In this document: positions 45,151-56,244 of the stretch, one piece after another
Numbering within the stretch: the first letter of the stretch is position 1
Layout: every line of letters starts with the position of its first letter
NCBI GenBank assembly: GCA_022496205.1
Contig: WTXD01000002.1
Coordinates: 744,001 to 808,000 of the forward strand
Origin: Gloeopeniophorella convolvens
Taxonomy: Eukaryota; Basidiomycota; Agaricomycetes; Russulales
Direction: 5' to 3'
Length of the DNA stretch: 64,000 bases
Position numbers and translations under genes: made by a program
Notes under the pieces: model-generated
Seen by the model: only the letters and a program-made list of their open reading frames with translations
Told to the model about the DNA's origin: nothing
Database searches by the model: none

Positions 45151-45351
45151 TCACGGCGTCTTTGAGTATCTGAGAGCATCTGAATGTCGTAAAATGTCCT
45201 CGTTGCCCGGAGTGTGATAGTAGGCCTTATGACCTGCTGCAGTGACAGACAAGGCGTTGGCCGATTTGATGTCATCACCATCCAGGTTTGTTCCCCAAAC
45301 CGTGTACTTAATTGAAGCGAGACCAAGGCTTGCATATCGTCCAGTTGCCAT
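45151..45351 (-). CDS. Small hypothetical ORF (66 residues)
   Basis: Starts MATGRYASLGLASIKY at 45351 in a good start context (gccATGGca) and ends RYSKTP, TGA at 45153-45151. The amino-acid mix is ordinary (VWGTNLDGDDIKSANAL) and it lies between two genes with room for a promoter. At its end the stop overlaps a new open frame (TGATGG) that continues about 85 codons downstream, which may mean a missed intron or a frameshift. I recognise no family. Confidence 0.35.
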   Translation of the reverse strand: MATGRYASLGLASIKYTVWGTNLDGDDIKSANALSVTAAGHKAYYHTPGNEDILRHSDALRYSKTP

Positions 45352-45486
45352 GGCGTGTCAAGTCGTGTGAGAGTGTGCCTCGAGGCAAGATTCCTCAGCC
45401 GGTAACTTGAATGCTCAAACCTGCCAATGGCAGATAGAGACGAGTAATATACAAACGCGGTTTAAGTAGACCCACAGGAATGTGCG

Positions 45487-46641
45487 CTAGGCCGAGGCGC
45501 CGTCCGACTCCTTCGCAGCAGTATCACCAAGCCTAGCCCGGTCGCGCCGTCGCTCTTCCCTCTCGCGCTCCTGCCTGAAAGCAACAGCAAGAATATTGGG
45601 CCAGAGTGCGCCGCTGCGGCGGGCTTGTAGTCGGTCTACGAAAGACATGATCTTGTCGTGCTGAGAACGTAGGTTGAAGACATGTTCCTGCATGGTGGCG
45701 CGGGTAAACGATGGGGTGACAGGGGAACGAGGCCACACGACATCCATAACTTACGGAATTGGCAGCGCGACGGGCACGATCCTCCTCCCTCATTTTATCT
45801 AACTCCTTTCTCCTTTCTTCCTTCTCCTTTAGGTTGACGCCCGCGCGTGGGGTAATGCTTCCTGACTTGGAGGACGTGAGGCCTTAGAAGCGCGATGAAT
45901 AACGTAGAACGCACGTTCTTGAAGAGCGACTCGTAAACACTCCTATCATTAAGGTTGACTTCCTGAGCATTGTTGATGCGTTTCGGCCGTTTCACCAGTG
46001 GCAGAACGTCTGTAGCCCCATCCTCCGCCACAGAGGTGGCACCCATTGCTTCCGAGCCCCTTGACCCAGCCTTGCCTGATGCGAGATGATTTTGAGGGCC
46101 ACTTGATGAAGATGCTGCACCGGGCTTGTTCTTTCTGATGGGAGGGAGTCGCCGTTTCTTGAACGGTGGGAGCGAGGTGGATGCTGACTCGTCTTTGACG
46201 GATTCCAGAGTAGTTGCAGACGGGCCTGCGTTGGCAGCCGACCCGTCGTCCAGCCCACCAGAGACGTCAACATCTTCATCCGCCTCGCCCGCTGATACAG
46301 AATCATCCCGAAGACGCTTCGAACCGCTAGGCTGTGCGCGGTCCCTCGCGTTTATTGGGGAATTGTGCTCGTCCTCCATCGTGGCACCATCATCTTGCTC
46401 TGCTCTGTCCTTTGTTCTGACCAAAAGTCTACGCGTCGGTTTCGTTTCGGAGCGTGGAGGCGATGGCTCGTAATCGTCCTCTTCCGAGTCGGTTGTCACT
46501 CGCCTCCTGTTGGACTTCCGGCGGATTGGAGGCTCCGTGGCCTAGAGAGCCACGGGTAAGTAAGAGATCAAAGACGTGGTAGGATCGCTCGACTACCGGA
46601 GGGTTGCTGTTCTTCTTAGGTATCCTGATGGTGAGCGACAT
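45487..46641 (-). CDS. Hypothetical charged, probably nuclear protein
   Basis: Exons on the - strand: a short first exon (MSLTIRIPKKNSNPP, 46641-46597), then a long one with acidic and Ser-rich sequence (TDSEEDDYEPSPP, SGSKRLRDD, FKKRRLPPIRKNK, KRPKRINNAQEV), a small exon (EERRKELDKMREEDRARR), and a last exon with a likely coiled coil (HVFNLRSQHDKIMSFVDRLQ ... RQEREREERRRDRAR). Stop TAG 45489-45487. Several KKRR-type basic clusters suggest nuclear import. The conserved-looking part is the C-terminal helical region. I do not recognise a named family. Divergent from the PheRS gene by 206 bases. Confidence 0.7.
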
Positions 46642-46847
46642 GAGTGACGACCCTTGAGAACGGTGAATTAAGCCAAAGGCAACTGCGGCCCGTGCAAGCA
46701 CCCCGATACCGGTCCGGTGTGCCGAAAGTAGCGCTCGAAGTTGTGAGCGCGTCAAGTCGGGGTCGACCCTCTGTTCGCTGGCTACAAACTCCGTGGCAAT
46801 CCTCTAGGCACTCTCGGACTGCCTCGCACGCGTCATTAGAGCTGTAG
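46642..46847. promoter_or_regulatory. Divergent promoter, hypothetical / mitochondrial PheRS
   Basis: 206 bases between outward start codons. No TATA box recognised. Confidence 0.4.
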
Positions 46848-48332
46848 ATGGCGTCCTGGCTACTGTATACCCGTCCACTATGTCGTTACGCCAGCAAGCC
46901 GTTCATCCTTGCCGCGCGCTCCCGTCAGAGCACTTTAGCTCCCTCGACCATCCGGGTTCTGGAGGAGACCTACCCCACGGATGATTATACCAACTTGACA
47001 CCAACCATCTCTTCGAAGCTTACGAAGCGGCTGCATGCGCGCGAAGGCCACCCCATCAGCACGCTGCGCTCTCTCATAGAGGACCACTTTCCGGACTTCG
47101 CGCATCTATCCTCGCTCTCCCCCATTGTCACCCCCTACCAGAACTTTGACTCGCTCTCCTTTCCGGATGACCATCCTGGCCGCTCGAAAACGGACTCTTA
47201 CTATATAAACAAAGATGCCATGCTCCGCACGCACACATCGGCTCACGAAGTCGAGGTCTTTGCCAAGGGGACCGAACGTTGGCTACTCACTGCGGACGTA
47301 TACCGACGCGACGAGATAGATGCATCCCATTATCCAGTCTTTCACCAGATGGAAGGCGCCAAGATATTCGGGACAGACCCTTCGAGTATAGAGGAAGTTG
47401 AACGAGACAGCCAACGGTTGGAACGGCAGCTGGCCATGTCTAACATTGTGATCGAGGACGTCCAGCACATCACAGAAACAAATCCAGTCCAGGCATCCCA
47501 TAACGTGCGCAGCTCTGAGGCGACTGCCAAAAACTTGAAGCTATCTCTGAACAGCTTGATGTATAAACTGTTCGCTGGTGTCGCTGGCGCTTCCGAAGAG
47601 GATCCGCTTCGAGTCAGATGGATAGAGGCATATTTCCCTTTCACAAGCCCGAGCTATGAGGTGGAGGTCTTCTTCCGCGGAAGGTGGCTTGAAATTCTTG
47701 GCTGTGGCGTAGTTCTGCAGTCAACCCTTGACCGTGCTGGCAAGTCGTGACTGTTCGCCGTCGTATTACAGGGGCCGTTGACACTATGCCCGACAGGTGT
47801 CGCGAACAAGATGGGCTGGGCTTTTGGCCTGGGGCTCGAACGCATCGCTATGATCCTCTATTCCATCCCCGATATTCGGTTGTTCTGGTCCGAAGACCCG
47901 CGGTTCCTCTCGCAATTCACTCACGGCGAGATCAGCACATTCAAACCATACTCCAAATACCCTGCGAGCTACAGAGACGTCAGCTTCTGGAAGCCGAACG
48001 AATCCATGCACGACAACGATCTCTACGACGTGATCAGGGATATTGCTGGAGATCTTGCGGAAGACGTTGCCATTGTACATTTTCGACCTTCAAGTACTTG
48101 CATATACTAACGGATTGCTCCTCAAAGATCGACCGGTTCACACACCCCAAAACACAGCGCCATAGTCTCACTGTGCGCGTTATCTACCGCTCTTTTGACA
48201 GGTGAGTCACCTGCCAAACCCGTGAAGGGGAACCTCACCTATGGCAGGTCGCTGGTGAACGAGGAGGTAAATGGGCTCCACGACAGGGTGGTTTCACGAT
48301 TGAAAGGGCAATTGGGAGTTGAGATTCGGTAA
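46848..48332 (+). CDS. MSF1: Mitochondrial phenylalanyl-tRNA synthetase
   Basis: Charges mitochondrial tRNA-Phe; a single-chain class II enzyme. Starts [17 protein letters not shown], a likely presequence. Landmarks: [51 protein letters not shown] (motif 2), [22 protein letters not shown], then [18 protein letters not shown] (motif 3). The C-terminal FDX-ACB anticodon-binding domain includes [13 protein letters not shown] and [16 protein letters not shown], ending [11 protein letters not shown] 48330-48332. The intron 47740-47796 must use a GC donor (GCAAGT) and CGACAG acceptor to restore the frame into motif 3. Two further GT-AG introns lie near 48074-48128 and 48202-48247. Confidence 0.94.
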
Positions 48333-48459
48333 TTAGTACTGCGATAATATAAGGATGCGTGCGACCAGTGTTCATTAATCTATGGCGTGAATATTGCGCT
48401 CATCTAATTCCTGGCTATAGAAGGAATACACTACATAGCTCCTCTGGTCAGCAGTGTGA

Positions 48460-49246
48460 TCATGATGTTTCTTGGGCAACCCCAACCTGCGCTGCGCGCA
48501 AGATCCGATCTTTGATCGTATAGCCAGTTTTTTGACAGTCAATGACTGTTCCAGGCTGCTTGCCCGGCACTGGTGCTTGGTATAATGCTTCGTGTTTGTT
48601 GGGGTCAAACTCGTCGCCTGTAGGGTCGAATGGCTTGACCTGGTACTTGAATAATGTTTGTAATAAGAGACGCTGAGTCATCTCAACGCCAGTGTGCAGC
48701 TCTTGCAGGTAGGTGGCTGGGGACTTGGTATCAGGTTGCGGAGGGGGTGCGTCGCCCTCAGTTGAGGATGACAGCGCAGATGAAGGAACGGATTTGAGCG
48801 CAAGGGAGAGCACGTCGACAGTTTCGAGAAGGTCCCCTGCGAAACGCGTGATGGCGAAGTCTCGCGTTTGCTCCTTTTCCCGAGCTGCATTCCGCTGGAG
48901 ATTGAGGAAATCAGCTTGAAGATACCGCAGGCGGCCCTGAGGGTAATCTAGTCAGAAAAGTGTGTTTGAGAACATTGGCAAGGTGACATACGGTCAAGTC
49001 GACGACCTCGTCTTCCTTGGCCTTCAATTTGACCTCAAGTTCCGACAATGCTGAAGCATCCTCGGACTTCTCCTGAGCCTTCTCCGGCTGCTCCGGAGCA
49101 CTTCCAGCCTTTTCCGAGGGTTTATCCGAGTATGCTCGTGCACCCAGGACTGCTCTCCGGTGAACGTGCTGGCATGAGCGGTTGACAGTGCGGGGGGACA
49201 GCGATGAGGTGGCAGATCGGAAAAGGTTCAGGGCGGCGCGGCTCAT
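48460..49246 (-). CDS. MGE1: Mitochondrial GrpE nucleotide-exchange factor (Mge1)
   Basis: Releases ADP from matrix Hsp70 (Ssc1) during protein import and folding. Two exons joined at VVDLT/GRLRYLQADF. The N-terminus (MSRAALNLFRSATSSLS) is a typical presequence, followed by a Glu/Lys-rich linker and a long coiled coil (LEVKLKAKEDEVVDL; LQADFLNLQRNAAREKEQTRDFA). The beta-domain end reads FDPNKHEALYQAPVPG, GTVIDCQKTGYTIKDR and ILRAAQVGVAQ, matching GrpE. Stop TGA 48462-48460. A short Ser/Pro-rich loop (SSSTEGDAPPPQPDTKS) interrupts the helices, common in fungal Mge1. Confidence 0.94.
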
Positions 49247-49739
49247 GGTGGAAATACGGACAACGGAGGAGTGAGTAGATGGGGTTGACGAAAGTAAAGG
49301 GGGTCTGGAGACGAAATGGGGAGGACGAGCAGACGCGTTTTGTGGGCGTCGAGTCTACGGACGACCGTACCGGAAAGAGTTGTGAATGAGCGCGCCGAGG
49401 AGGGAAAACTCGGCGCGCGTGCCACGTGCGCGACCGACGAGGTCCGAGGTCCGAGGTCCGAGGTCCGAGTGCTCGCTCCCCGGCCTTTTCACCCGAAGCC
49501 TAAGACTCTCAGTGCTCTGCTGGCCGCGGCCCATGACTCTGAGACCCCCTTCTCTCTGAGTCGCCTTATTTATTTTCAGTCGATCTTTCTCTCTTTCTCT
49601 CAGGCTCGCCATCTTCTGTCTTTCCCGCCCTGCTAGAGACTCGGACTTGCTCTGACTTGCCCCAAAAATACGGACCTTGCACGGACCTTCGGGAGTCCGC
49701 GAACGTAAACGACCACAAACAAAGACGCGCCGGCGCAAG
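49247..49739. promoter_or_regulatory. Divergent promoter, MGE1 / C1-THF synthase
   Basis: 493 bases between outward start codons. Contains a perfect four-copy 7-base tandem repeat (see the repeat entry) and pyrimidine-rich tracts around 49543-49630 on the + strand, common near fungal transcription starts. Two mitochondrial-function genes share it. Confidence 0.45.
49441..49468. repeat. Four perfect copies of ggtccga
   Basis: Tandem 7-base unit, four exact copies, inside the MGE1/C1-THF synthase promoter. It is not in a coding exon. It could be a simple slippage repeat or an array of factor sites. Confidence 0.9.
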
Positions 49740-52700
49740 ATGATATCCCTCCGCGCAACTTCGCGATTGTTATCGCACCACCTCTCGCCAGTCCGCTTCA
49801 TGGCGTCTGCTGCTGCTAATTATACTGGCTCTGCTAAGCTCATCGACGGCACCTCCATAGCCAAGTGAACATCCTTTGCTTTGCCTTCCATCCACGGGCT
49901 GATCAGCACGACGCAGGTCTATACGCGATGAGCTCGCTCAGCGGATCTCAGCCCGCAAGGCTAGCTATCCCCGCTTCCAACCGCAGCTGACTATTGTCCA
50001 AACGGGTGCCCGCCCAGATTCCAGTGTCTATGTCCGCATGAAGCTGAAGGCCGCCGAGGAGGTTGGTATTACCTCCACACATATCACACTACCAGCCGGT
50101 GCTACTGTGGAAGAGGTCGTCGACATTGTTAAGAAGCTCAACGACGACGAGGCTGTCAGCGGCATCATTGTACAACTGCCTCTCGGTGATCACATCAACG
50201 CCGATGGCGAGCGCACTGTGACTGAAGCCGTCAGCCCGGAAAAGGATGTGGACGGGTACGCCAAGTCGCGCGCGGTCCAGGGTTGCGTTGATCTCTGTCG
50301 CCCAGGTTCCACGCTTACAACATCGGTCACCTGTCATCTCGCGCATCAGTCCCCCTGTTCACGCCATGCACACCTGCCGGTGTGATACGTCTCTTAGAGT
50401 CGACAGGTGTCCCGATCGCTGGTGCCAACGCTGTGGTCCTTGGCCGGAGTGACATCGTCGGAAGTCCTGTCGCTGCAATGTTGCGCAATAGGGACGCAAC
50501 CGTCACCCAATGTCATAGCAGAACCAAGGATCTCCCTGAGATTGTGAGCGAGCCTGGTGGTCTTCTCTTGGGCGTCACTGAAGGGAGCCATCTCAGGTGA
50601 AAGCTGCAGATATCCTCGTCTCGGCCATCGGAAAGCCTGAGTTCGTGCAGGGGTCTTGGATCAAGCCTGGTGCCGTAGTGATTGACGTCGGAACAAACTA
50701 TATACCAGGTTTGGTTACTCCGAGCACTCACATCCTAGTTTTCACATCGTCCCTAGATTCTACGAAGAAGTCAGGCCAACGTCTAGTCGGTGACGTTCAC
50801 TTTGCCTCTGCAAGTAATGTTGCGTCACATATAACGCCCGTACCTGGAGGTGTTGGCCCTATGACCGTCGCGCACCTTATGCTCAATACTCTCAAGTCGG
50901 CAGAGCGGATATGGGAGGAAGTCCGTTCCCGGAAAGTGAAGCCTCTTAAGCTGAACATCCAGGAGAAAGTTCCAAGCGACATCGAAATTGCGATGGAACA
51001 GACGCCAAAGCCGGTGACGCAACTCGCTCAGGAAATCGGATTGCTCCCAGACGAGCTCGAGAGCTATGGAAAGTACAAGGCGAAGGTTGAGTTGAGCGTT
51101 CTGGAGCGATTGAAGCACAGGACGGACGGCAAATACGTCGTGATCTCCGGTATTACCCCCACACCCCTTGGAGAAGGCAAATCTACAACTACCATTGGTC
51201 TGGCTCAGGCTTTGGGTGCTCATCTCGGCCGTCCCGCTTTTGCTTGCGTGCGCCAGCCAAGCCAAGGTCCGACTTTTGGGATCAAGGGTGGTGCCGCCGG
51301 TGGAGGCTACAGCCAGGTTATTCCCATGGACGAGGTGAAGATCTTCACACATACGATCTCATCTTCAAATCTGATTCGCTGTAGTTCAACCTCCACTTGA
51401 CTGGCGATATCCACGCTGTAACGGCAGCTAACAACCTCCTTGGTATGATCACCTGGATTCTCGTCATGCCTTGCCTCATTCTTCTCCAGCTGCCGCTCTC
51501 GATGCGCGTATGTTCCACGAGGCTACCCAATCAGATAAAGCACTGTACAGCCGACTCGTTCCGACCAAGAAAGGCAAGCGCGAGTTCGCGCCCCTGATGT
51601 TCAAGCGCTTGCAAAAGCTCGGTATTAACAAGACCAACCCCAATGAGCTTACCCCGGAAGAGATCACACGCTTTGCGCGTCTGGACATCGACCCGGAGAC
51701 CATCACTTGGAACCGTGTTTTGGATACCAACGACCGCTTCTTGCGCAAGATTACAGTTGGACAGGGCGACGCTGAGAAAGGGCACTCGCGCGAGACCGGG
51801 TTCGACATCGCTGTTGCGAGCGAGTGTATGGCTGTGCTGGCCTTGACCACGAGCCTGCAGGATATGCGCGAGCGCCTTGGTGCCATGGTGGTCGCGACCA
51901 GCAAGCACGGCGATGCTATCACTGCTGACGATATTGGCGTCGGTGGCGCCCTTGCTGTTCTCCTGAAGGATGCTATCAAGCCCAACCTTATGCAGACGCT
52001 GGAGGGCACACCTGTCTTCGTTCACGCAGGACCATTCGCCAACATCGCGCACGGCAACTCCTCCATCCTCGCCGACCGCGTCGCGCTCAAGCTCGCGGGC
52101 ACTGAGGACGGCGACTCGTCTGACCGTGTCGGATATGTTTTGACCGAGGGGGGATTCGGCGCTGATATGGGCATGGAGAAGTTCTGCAACATCAAGTGCC
52201 GCGTCAGTGGATTGACCCCGGACGCTGTGGTCATTGTCGCGACCACACGTGCGCTGAAGATGCACGGGGGAGGGCCTGAGGTGACCCCTGGCAAGCCACT
52301 CGCCGACACATATACCAAGGAAGACTTGGTCACGCTCAAAGAGGGTACCCAGAACCTGGTCAAGCACATCCAGAACTCGAAGAAGTTCGGACTGAAGGTA
52401 GTTGTTGCTATCAACCAGTTCGCGTACGATTCCGTTCCCCGTCTGTGTCTGCTTGTCCGCAACTGACGTTCAACCAGATCCGACACTCCTGCCGAACTTG
52501 AGCTCGTCCGTGAACAATCGCTTGCTGGTGGCGCGGACGCTGCAGTCGTCAGCAATCACTGGGCCGAGGGCGGAGCTGGCGCGCGGGCATTGGCGGAGGC
52601 CTTGGTCGCCACCTGCGAAGGCGAATCACAATTCAAGTTCCTGTACGACGTCAACCTCCCCATCGAAGAGAAGATCGCCATCATCTCGAAGGAGATCTAT

Positions 52701-53163
52701 GGCGCCGACGGCATCGAGCTCAGCGACCTTGCTAAGCAGCAGGTCGAGACTTACACTCGCCAAGGCTACAGCAATCTTCCTAGTTCGTAAAGTCGGTTCA
52801 ACGATGCATACTTGAATGCTAAGTTGTCGTACTAGTCTGCATGGCGAAGACGCAGTACTCCTTCTCCCACGATCCAAAACTGAAGAATGTCCCTACTGGT
52901 CAGTCCTGCCCCTCTTTTGTATTCCCACCGGCGACTGAGGCTTGCTTTCAGGCTTTACCATCCCTATCCGTTCTGTGAGGCTTTCAGCAGGGGCCGGTTT
53001 CCTCTACCCGCTATTGGGAGACATGCAGACCATGCCTGGTCTTGGGACCCGGCCAGGTAATTATCTTAACCGATTTCCGCTTGCGATTGCTGAATCGTGT
53101 CTCGCAGGATTCTGGGAGGTCGGCCTTGATGCGGAGACCGGGCGCGTCGTTGGCTTATTCTAA
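49740..53163 (+). CDS. MIS1: C1-tetrahydrofolate synthase, trifunctional
   Basis: Interconverts one-carbon folates: methylene-THF dehydrogenase, methenyl-THF cyclohydrolase and formyl-THF synthetase. Starts [16 protein letters not shown], a mitochondrial-type leader, with a second in-frame ATG at 49800 ([10 protein letters not shown]). N-terminal domain: [15 protein letters not shown] (catalytic Lys), [48 protein letters not shown]-terminal synthetase: [14 protein letters not shown] (P-loop), [80 protein letters not shown] and end [19 protein letters not shown]. Stop TAA 53161-53163. All domain signatures are present, so it is not the monofunctional form. Confidence 0.95.
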
Positions 53164-53395
53164 GGATGCCCCGCCACGGATATGCCACGTGCGCCATCTT
53201 CACCAGATTGCCACCGAGGGTTAGAACGCCCGCCCTGCATCACCTGCAGTTTGCCTGGCGCACCGTTGATCAAGGAGACGAAGAACATAGACAAGAAGGA
53301 TATGGTGGCTCAACTCCACTTGTGATTCAACTCAATCCCAGGGCACAGTAGTAGCATAGCAACATCTAGGCACGTATTTATAACTACATAGCTAT

Positions 53396-55689
53396 TCAGT
53401 TCGTACCAGTCGTCCTACCACCTGGCAGCCGAGCTTTCATGACTGCCTGTGCGGGCGTCAGCTTGAGCGTCCTATCGGGCACAGGGCTGGGCGCGAGGTT
53501 GCCGCCCTGCATGTCGAACGTGATGACATTACTCGACGCCTGGACCTGCCGGGTATATGTGTGACCCGCAGTGTCGGCGTAGCTGAAGGTATTGTTGCTG
53601 GTGCCATTAGAGCCAGTGTTTCCCGTTGACGCCAGATGGAACGAGCCACCTGCAACCTGGCGCTCGTTAATGGTGGAGCCCAGGATGAACGGGGCGGGAA
53701 GGAGAACACGATCATAGGAGTGGTTGAAAACGGCGGCGACTATCGGTCTGTCAGAGGACGCAGCATCCCGGGCGAGCGATACGCACTGTCCGAGCCGTCT
53801 GGCGAGGTAACGGTGAAGTTGATGGTGAGCGGATACGAGAAGGAATCTTCCAGTACCTTCAGACCGTTATGGGTCGACAACACCTGGCCAAAAGACGCCT
53901 GAAAGACGTTCTGGACCCCAGATGTTAGACAGTCGTAGCTCAGTCCGTGAGCCGGGTACGAACCTGAATATTGGTGTTGTCCAGATAATTCTGCACGTTT
54001 TCGTACCGCAGCAACTGCGTGAACACCACGTTGGTCTGCGCACCGCTACCGCCAATGATCTCCGCCTCAATATGCACGCTGCGCGACGCGCTCAGCGTGA
54101 TGTTCACGTCCCCGTTATCGCCGACCGACGCTGAGGCGTTCGACACGGCAAAGTCGGACGCCTCATAACGTGTGATCTTCCCCGTCGTGGGCCGGGACGA
54201 AGGGTCGAGCTTCACCTGCAGCAGGCCCGAGACGAACCAGTTCTGGTTGATGGCGTGGTCGGGCTCGGCGGAGGCGACGTCGAGGGTAATGTTATGCGGC
54301 TCGCCGTCCGTGAGGATCGGAACGAACGGCGTGAGGTCGATGTGGTACGTTGGGAGGTCTATGGCACCGTAAGACGTGATGGGCCTACGCACGAGTCTCG
54401 TCATCGAGTCGCTGACACCCTCAGGCGGGGAATAGCACGGACCTCCAGGCAGTGGGTACAATGCCACCAGTAAAGATCACGGCGTAGGGGAAGGCAACGC
54501 CTGCGACTTGTCCATCCACCAAGACGCGGACCTCGCGGAACGCGCCCTCGCCAAACGTTGTCCCAGAGGGCAGGTCCCCGAGGAATTGGTTGGGAACGTT
54601 GAAGTACTAATCAGGTCGAAGAAGCGGTTTGTATGTAAAGAAACCCCGAAACGAGGACGACGTACCCAGAACTCTTCATTACCGTTCCCGGATGCTAGCA
54701 ACTCGGCATAAGCTGCCACGGCATTTCTCGGAAGCGTCACGTTGAGCTACCGCAACGCCCCGGGTTAGACGGTGAGTGTCATCATTGGGGTAACAGCCTC
54801 ACAGAGAAGCCCGGAGGGACAGAGGCGTCGTTGCCTGTGTCGTTGGCAAACGTCGTGAGCGGTACAATCAGGTCTGCACGTTGCGCCGGCGGATTCGCGT
54901 GAGACGACGCGAAGAAGGTCGCCTCGAGTCTGGCTGCACACAAGACGTGAGCCGGTGAAGCTGGACCCACGGCGAGCGAGACGCACTAGCATATTCTCCA
55001 TCGAGTCCAGTCTCAATGAGGTTGTCCAACTGCAGGATGAATGTGCCAGGTTTAGCAAAGAGCGGCAAAAAACGTGTCACGTCTTTAAGGTACGTCCAGA
55101 TAATGCCGTCGCCGGTGACAGGCTCTGGCGTTGATGTTCTCCAGACTGTCGGCACATCTCGTCAGAGACGGGGCGCCCAGAGGCAGCAGGAAGAGCACAG
55201 ACTTTCCACATTCTGGAACGTGAATATGCCCAGACGGTCGAACTGCGTTCCGTTGCTCGTGACGGTGAAGTTGAGACTGATTCCAGCCCAGGAACCTGGG
55301 GCACCACAATCCGTGGGCGGCCTGAAGTCAAGATGTCATGATAGCAATTCGGGGCGAATGCGGACATGACAGACGTGAACTGGACTACCTCGGCGCTGGA
55401 GCTATCTTTAGCTATGCATAATCAAGAGGTATAGCCGCACACTCACTCGCCGAATGAAAATGCAAAGGTGCGCCTGAAAACCGCCACAGCGGTCAGCGCG
55501 CGCTAGTGAGATGAATGGGGTTCCTCACTCAAGGATAAGGATAGTGCACTGCTTCGCATCTTGGGACAGCGGTGGTGGCTGCGCAACCTGGAAGTCGACT
55601 AGAGCTGCGCCATGTGCACGCCGTGTACTGAAGAAAAGCACAGACGCAAGTGTCAATAGCGCTTGCAACGACAAACCTTGCCAGAGCAT
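53396..55689 (-). CDS. Secreted PNGase A-like peptide N-glycanase
   Basis: Family (Pfam PNGaseA) of acidic amidases releasing N-glycans from glycopeptides. Start MLWQGLSLQALLTLASVLF at 55689 is a signal peptide. Traced exons give VDFQVAQPPPLSQDAKQC, GAPGSWAGISLNFTVTSNGT, FDRLGIFTFQNVE/IWRTSTPEP (a spliced junction), GIIWTYLKDVTRF, GTFILQLDNLIETGLDGEYA, VRVLVDGQVAGVAFPYAVIFTGG, AIDLPTYHIDLTPFVPIL, DHAINQNWFVSGLLQV, NYLDNTNIQ and IVLLPAPF-type sequence (VLLPAPFILGSTINE). C-terminus KARLPGGRTTGTN, TGA 53398-53396. Many Asn-X-Ser/Thr sites fit secretion. Upstream exons near 55380-55520 are small and less certain. Confidence 0.85.
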
Positions 55690-56244
55690 GGTGACCGGCG
55701 GATGGTGGGGGCACAACAGAATTCCAGGGCCAGCTCACCATGCCAGCACCGTGTGCGACGTTATATATTAGTGGGAAGTGAGCTCTAGCACATGGGAGAG
55801 CGCGAACCGACGAATAGCAGCTGATGGGAATCGCGGTGCGAACTCGCCCGAAGAGTGGCATCCCAGACCGCATGGAGCTCTCTCCCCCTGCGCTGTTCTG
55901 CCGGAGATAGAAGACAATGCACATGAGCTGTCCACTCCCACAAAGTAGACCTGCCTGGCAGGACTCGATGTTCATTATGAAGACGCTAGAGTGGTTCTAG
56001 GGCCAGAGACGCGCGGCACGCTACGAAGGTCTGAGCCAGAAGCGGAAGGTGGGTCATGTATCCAAATTCCGACAAAGATCTTCCGTTCCGTTACCAAATC
56101 TTAAATACCGCAGGGAAACCAGAGACGAACACGGAATCGCTGTACTAGGTGTTGTATATGTATATTATGAGTAATCATGGCGATGAGAAGCGCAGGGATC
56201 CTGTCCAAACTGCATCACATCAATGGGATATCCTGACTCTGTTC
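55690..56244. other. Spacer upstream of the PNGase A-like gene
   Basis: 555 bases between the PNGase start (-) and the stop of the Pmp3-like gene (-). A TATA-like run (ttatatatta) lies at 55761-55770, about 75 bases upstream of the PNGase start, and reads as an A/T box on either strand. No gene seen. Confidence 0.4.

Noticed and set aside
51476..52555. Long - strand ORFs opposite C1-THF synthase
   Set aside because: Antisense shadows of a strongly conserved + strand enzyme in GC-rich sequence.
6419..53163. One-carbon gene cluster (FDH with C1-THF synthase)
   Set aside because: The genes are more than 40 kb apart with many unrelated genes between them, so linkage looks incidental.
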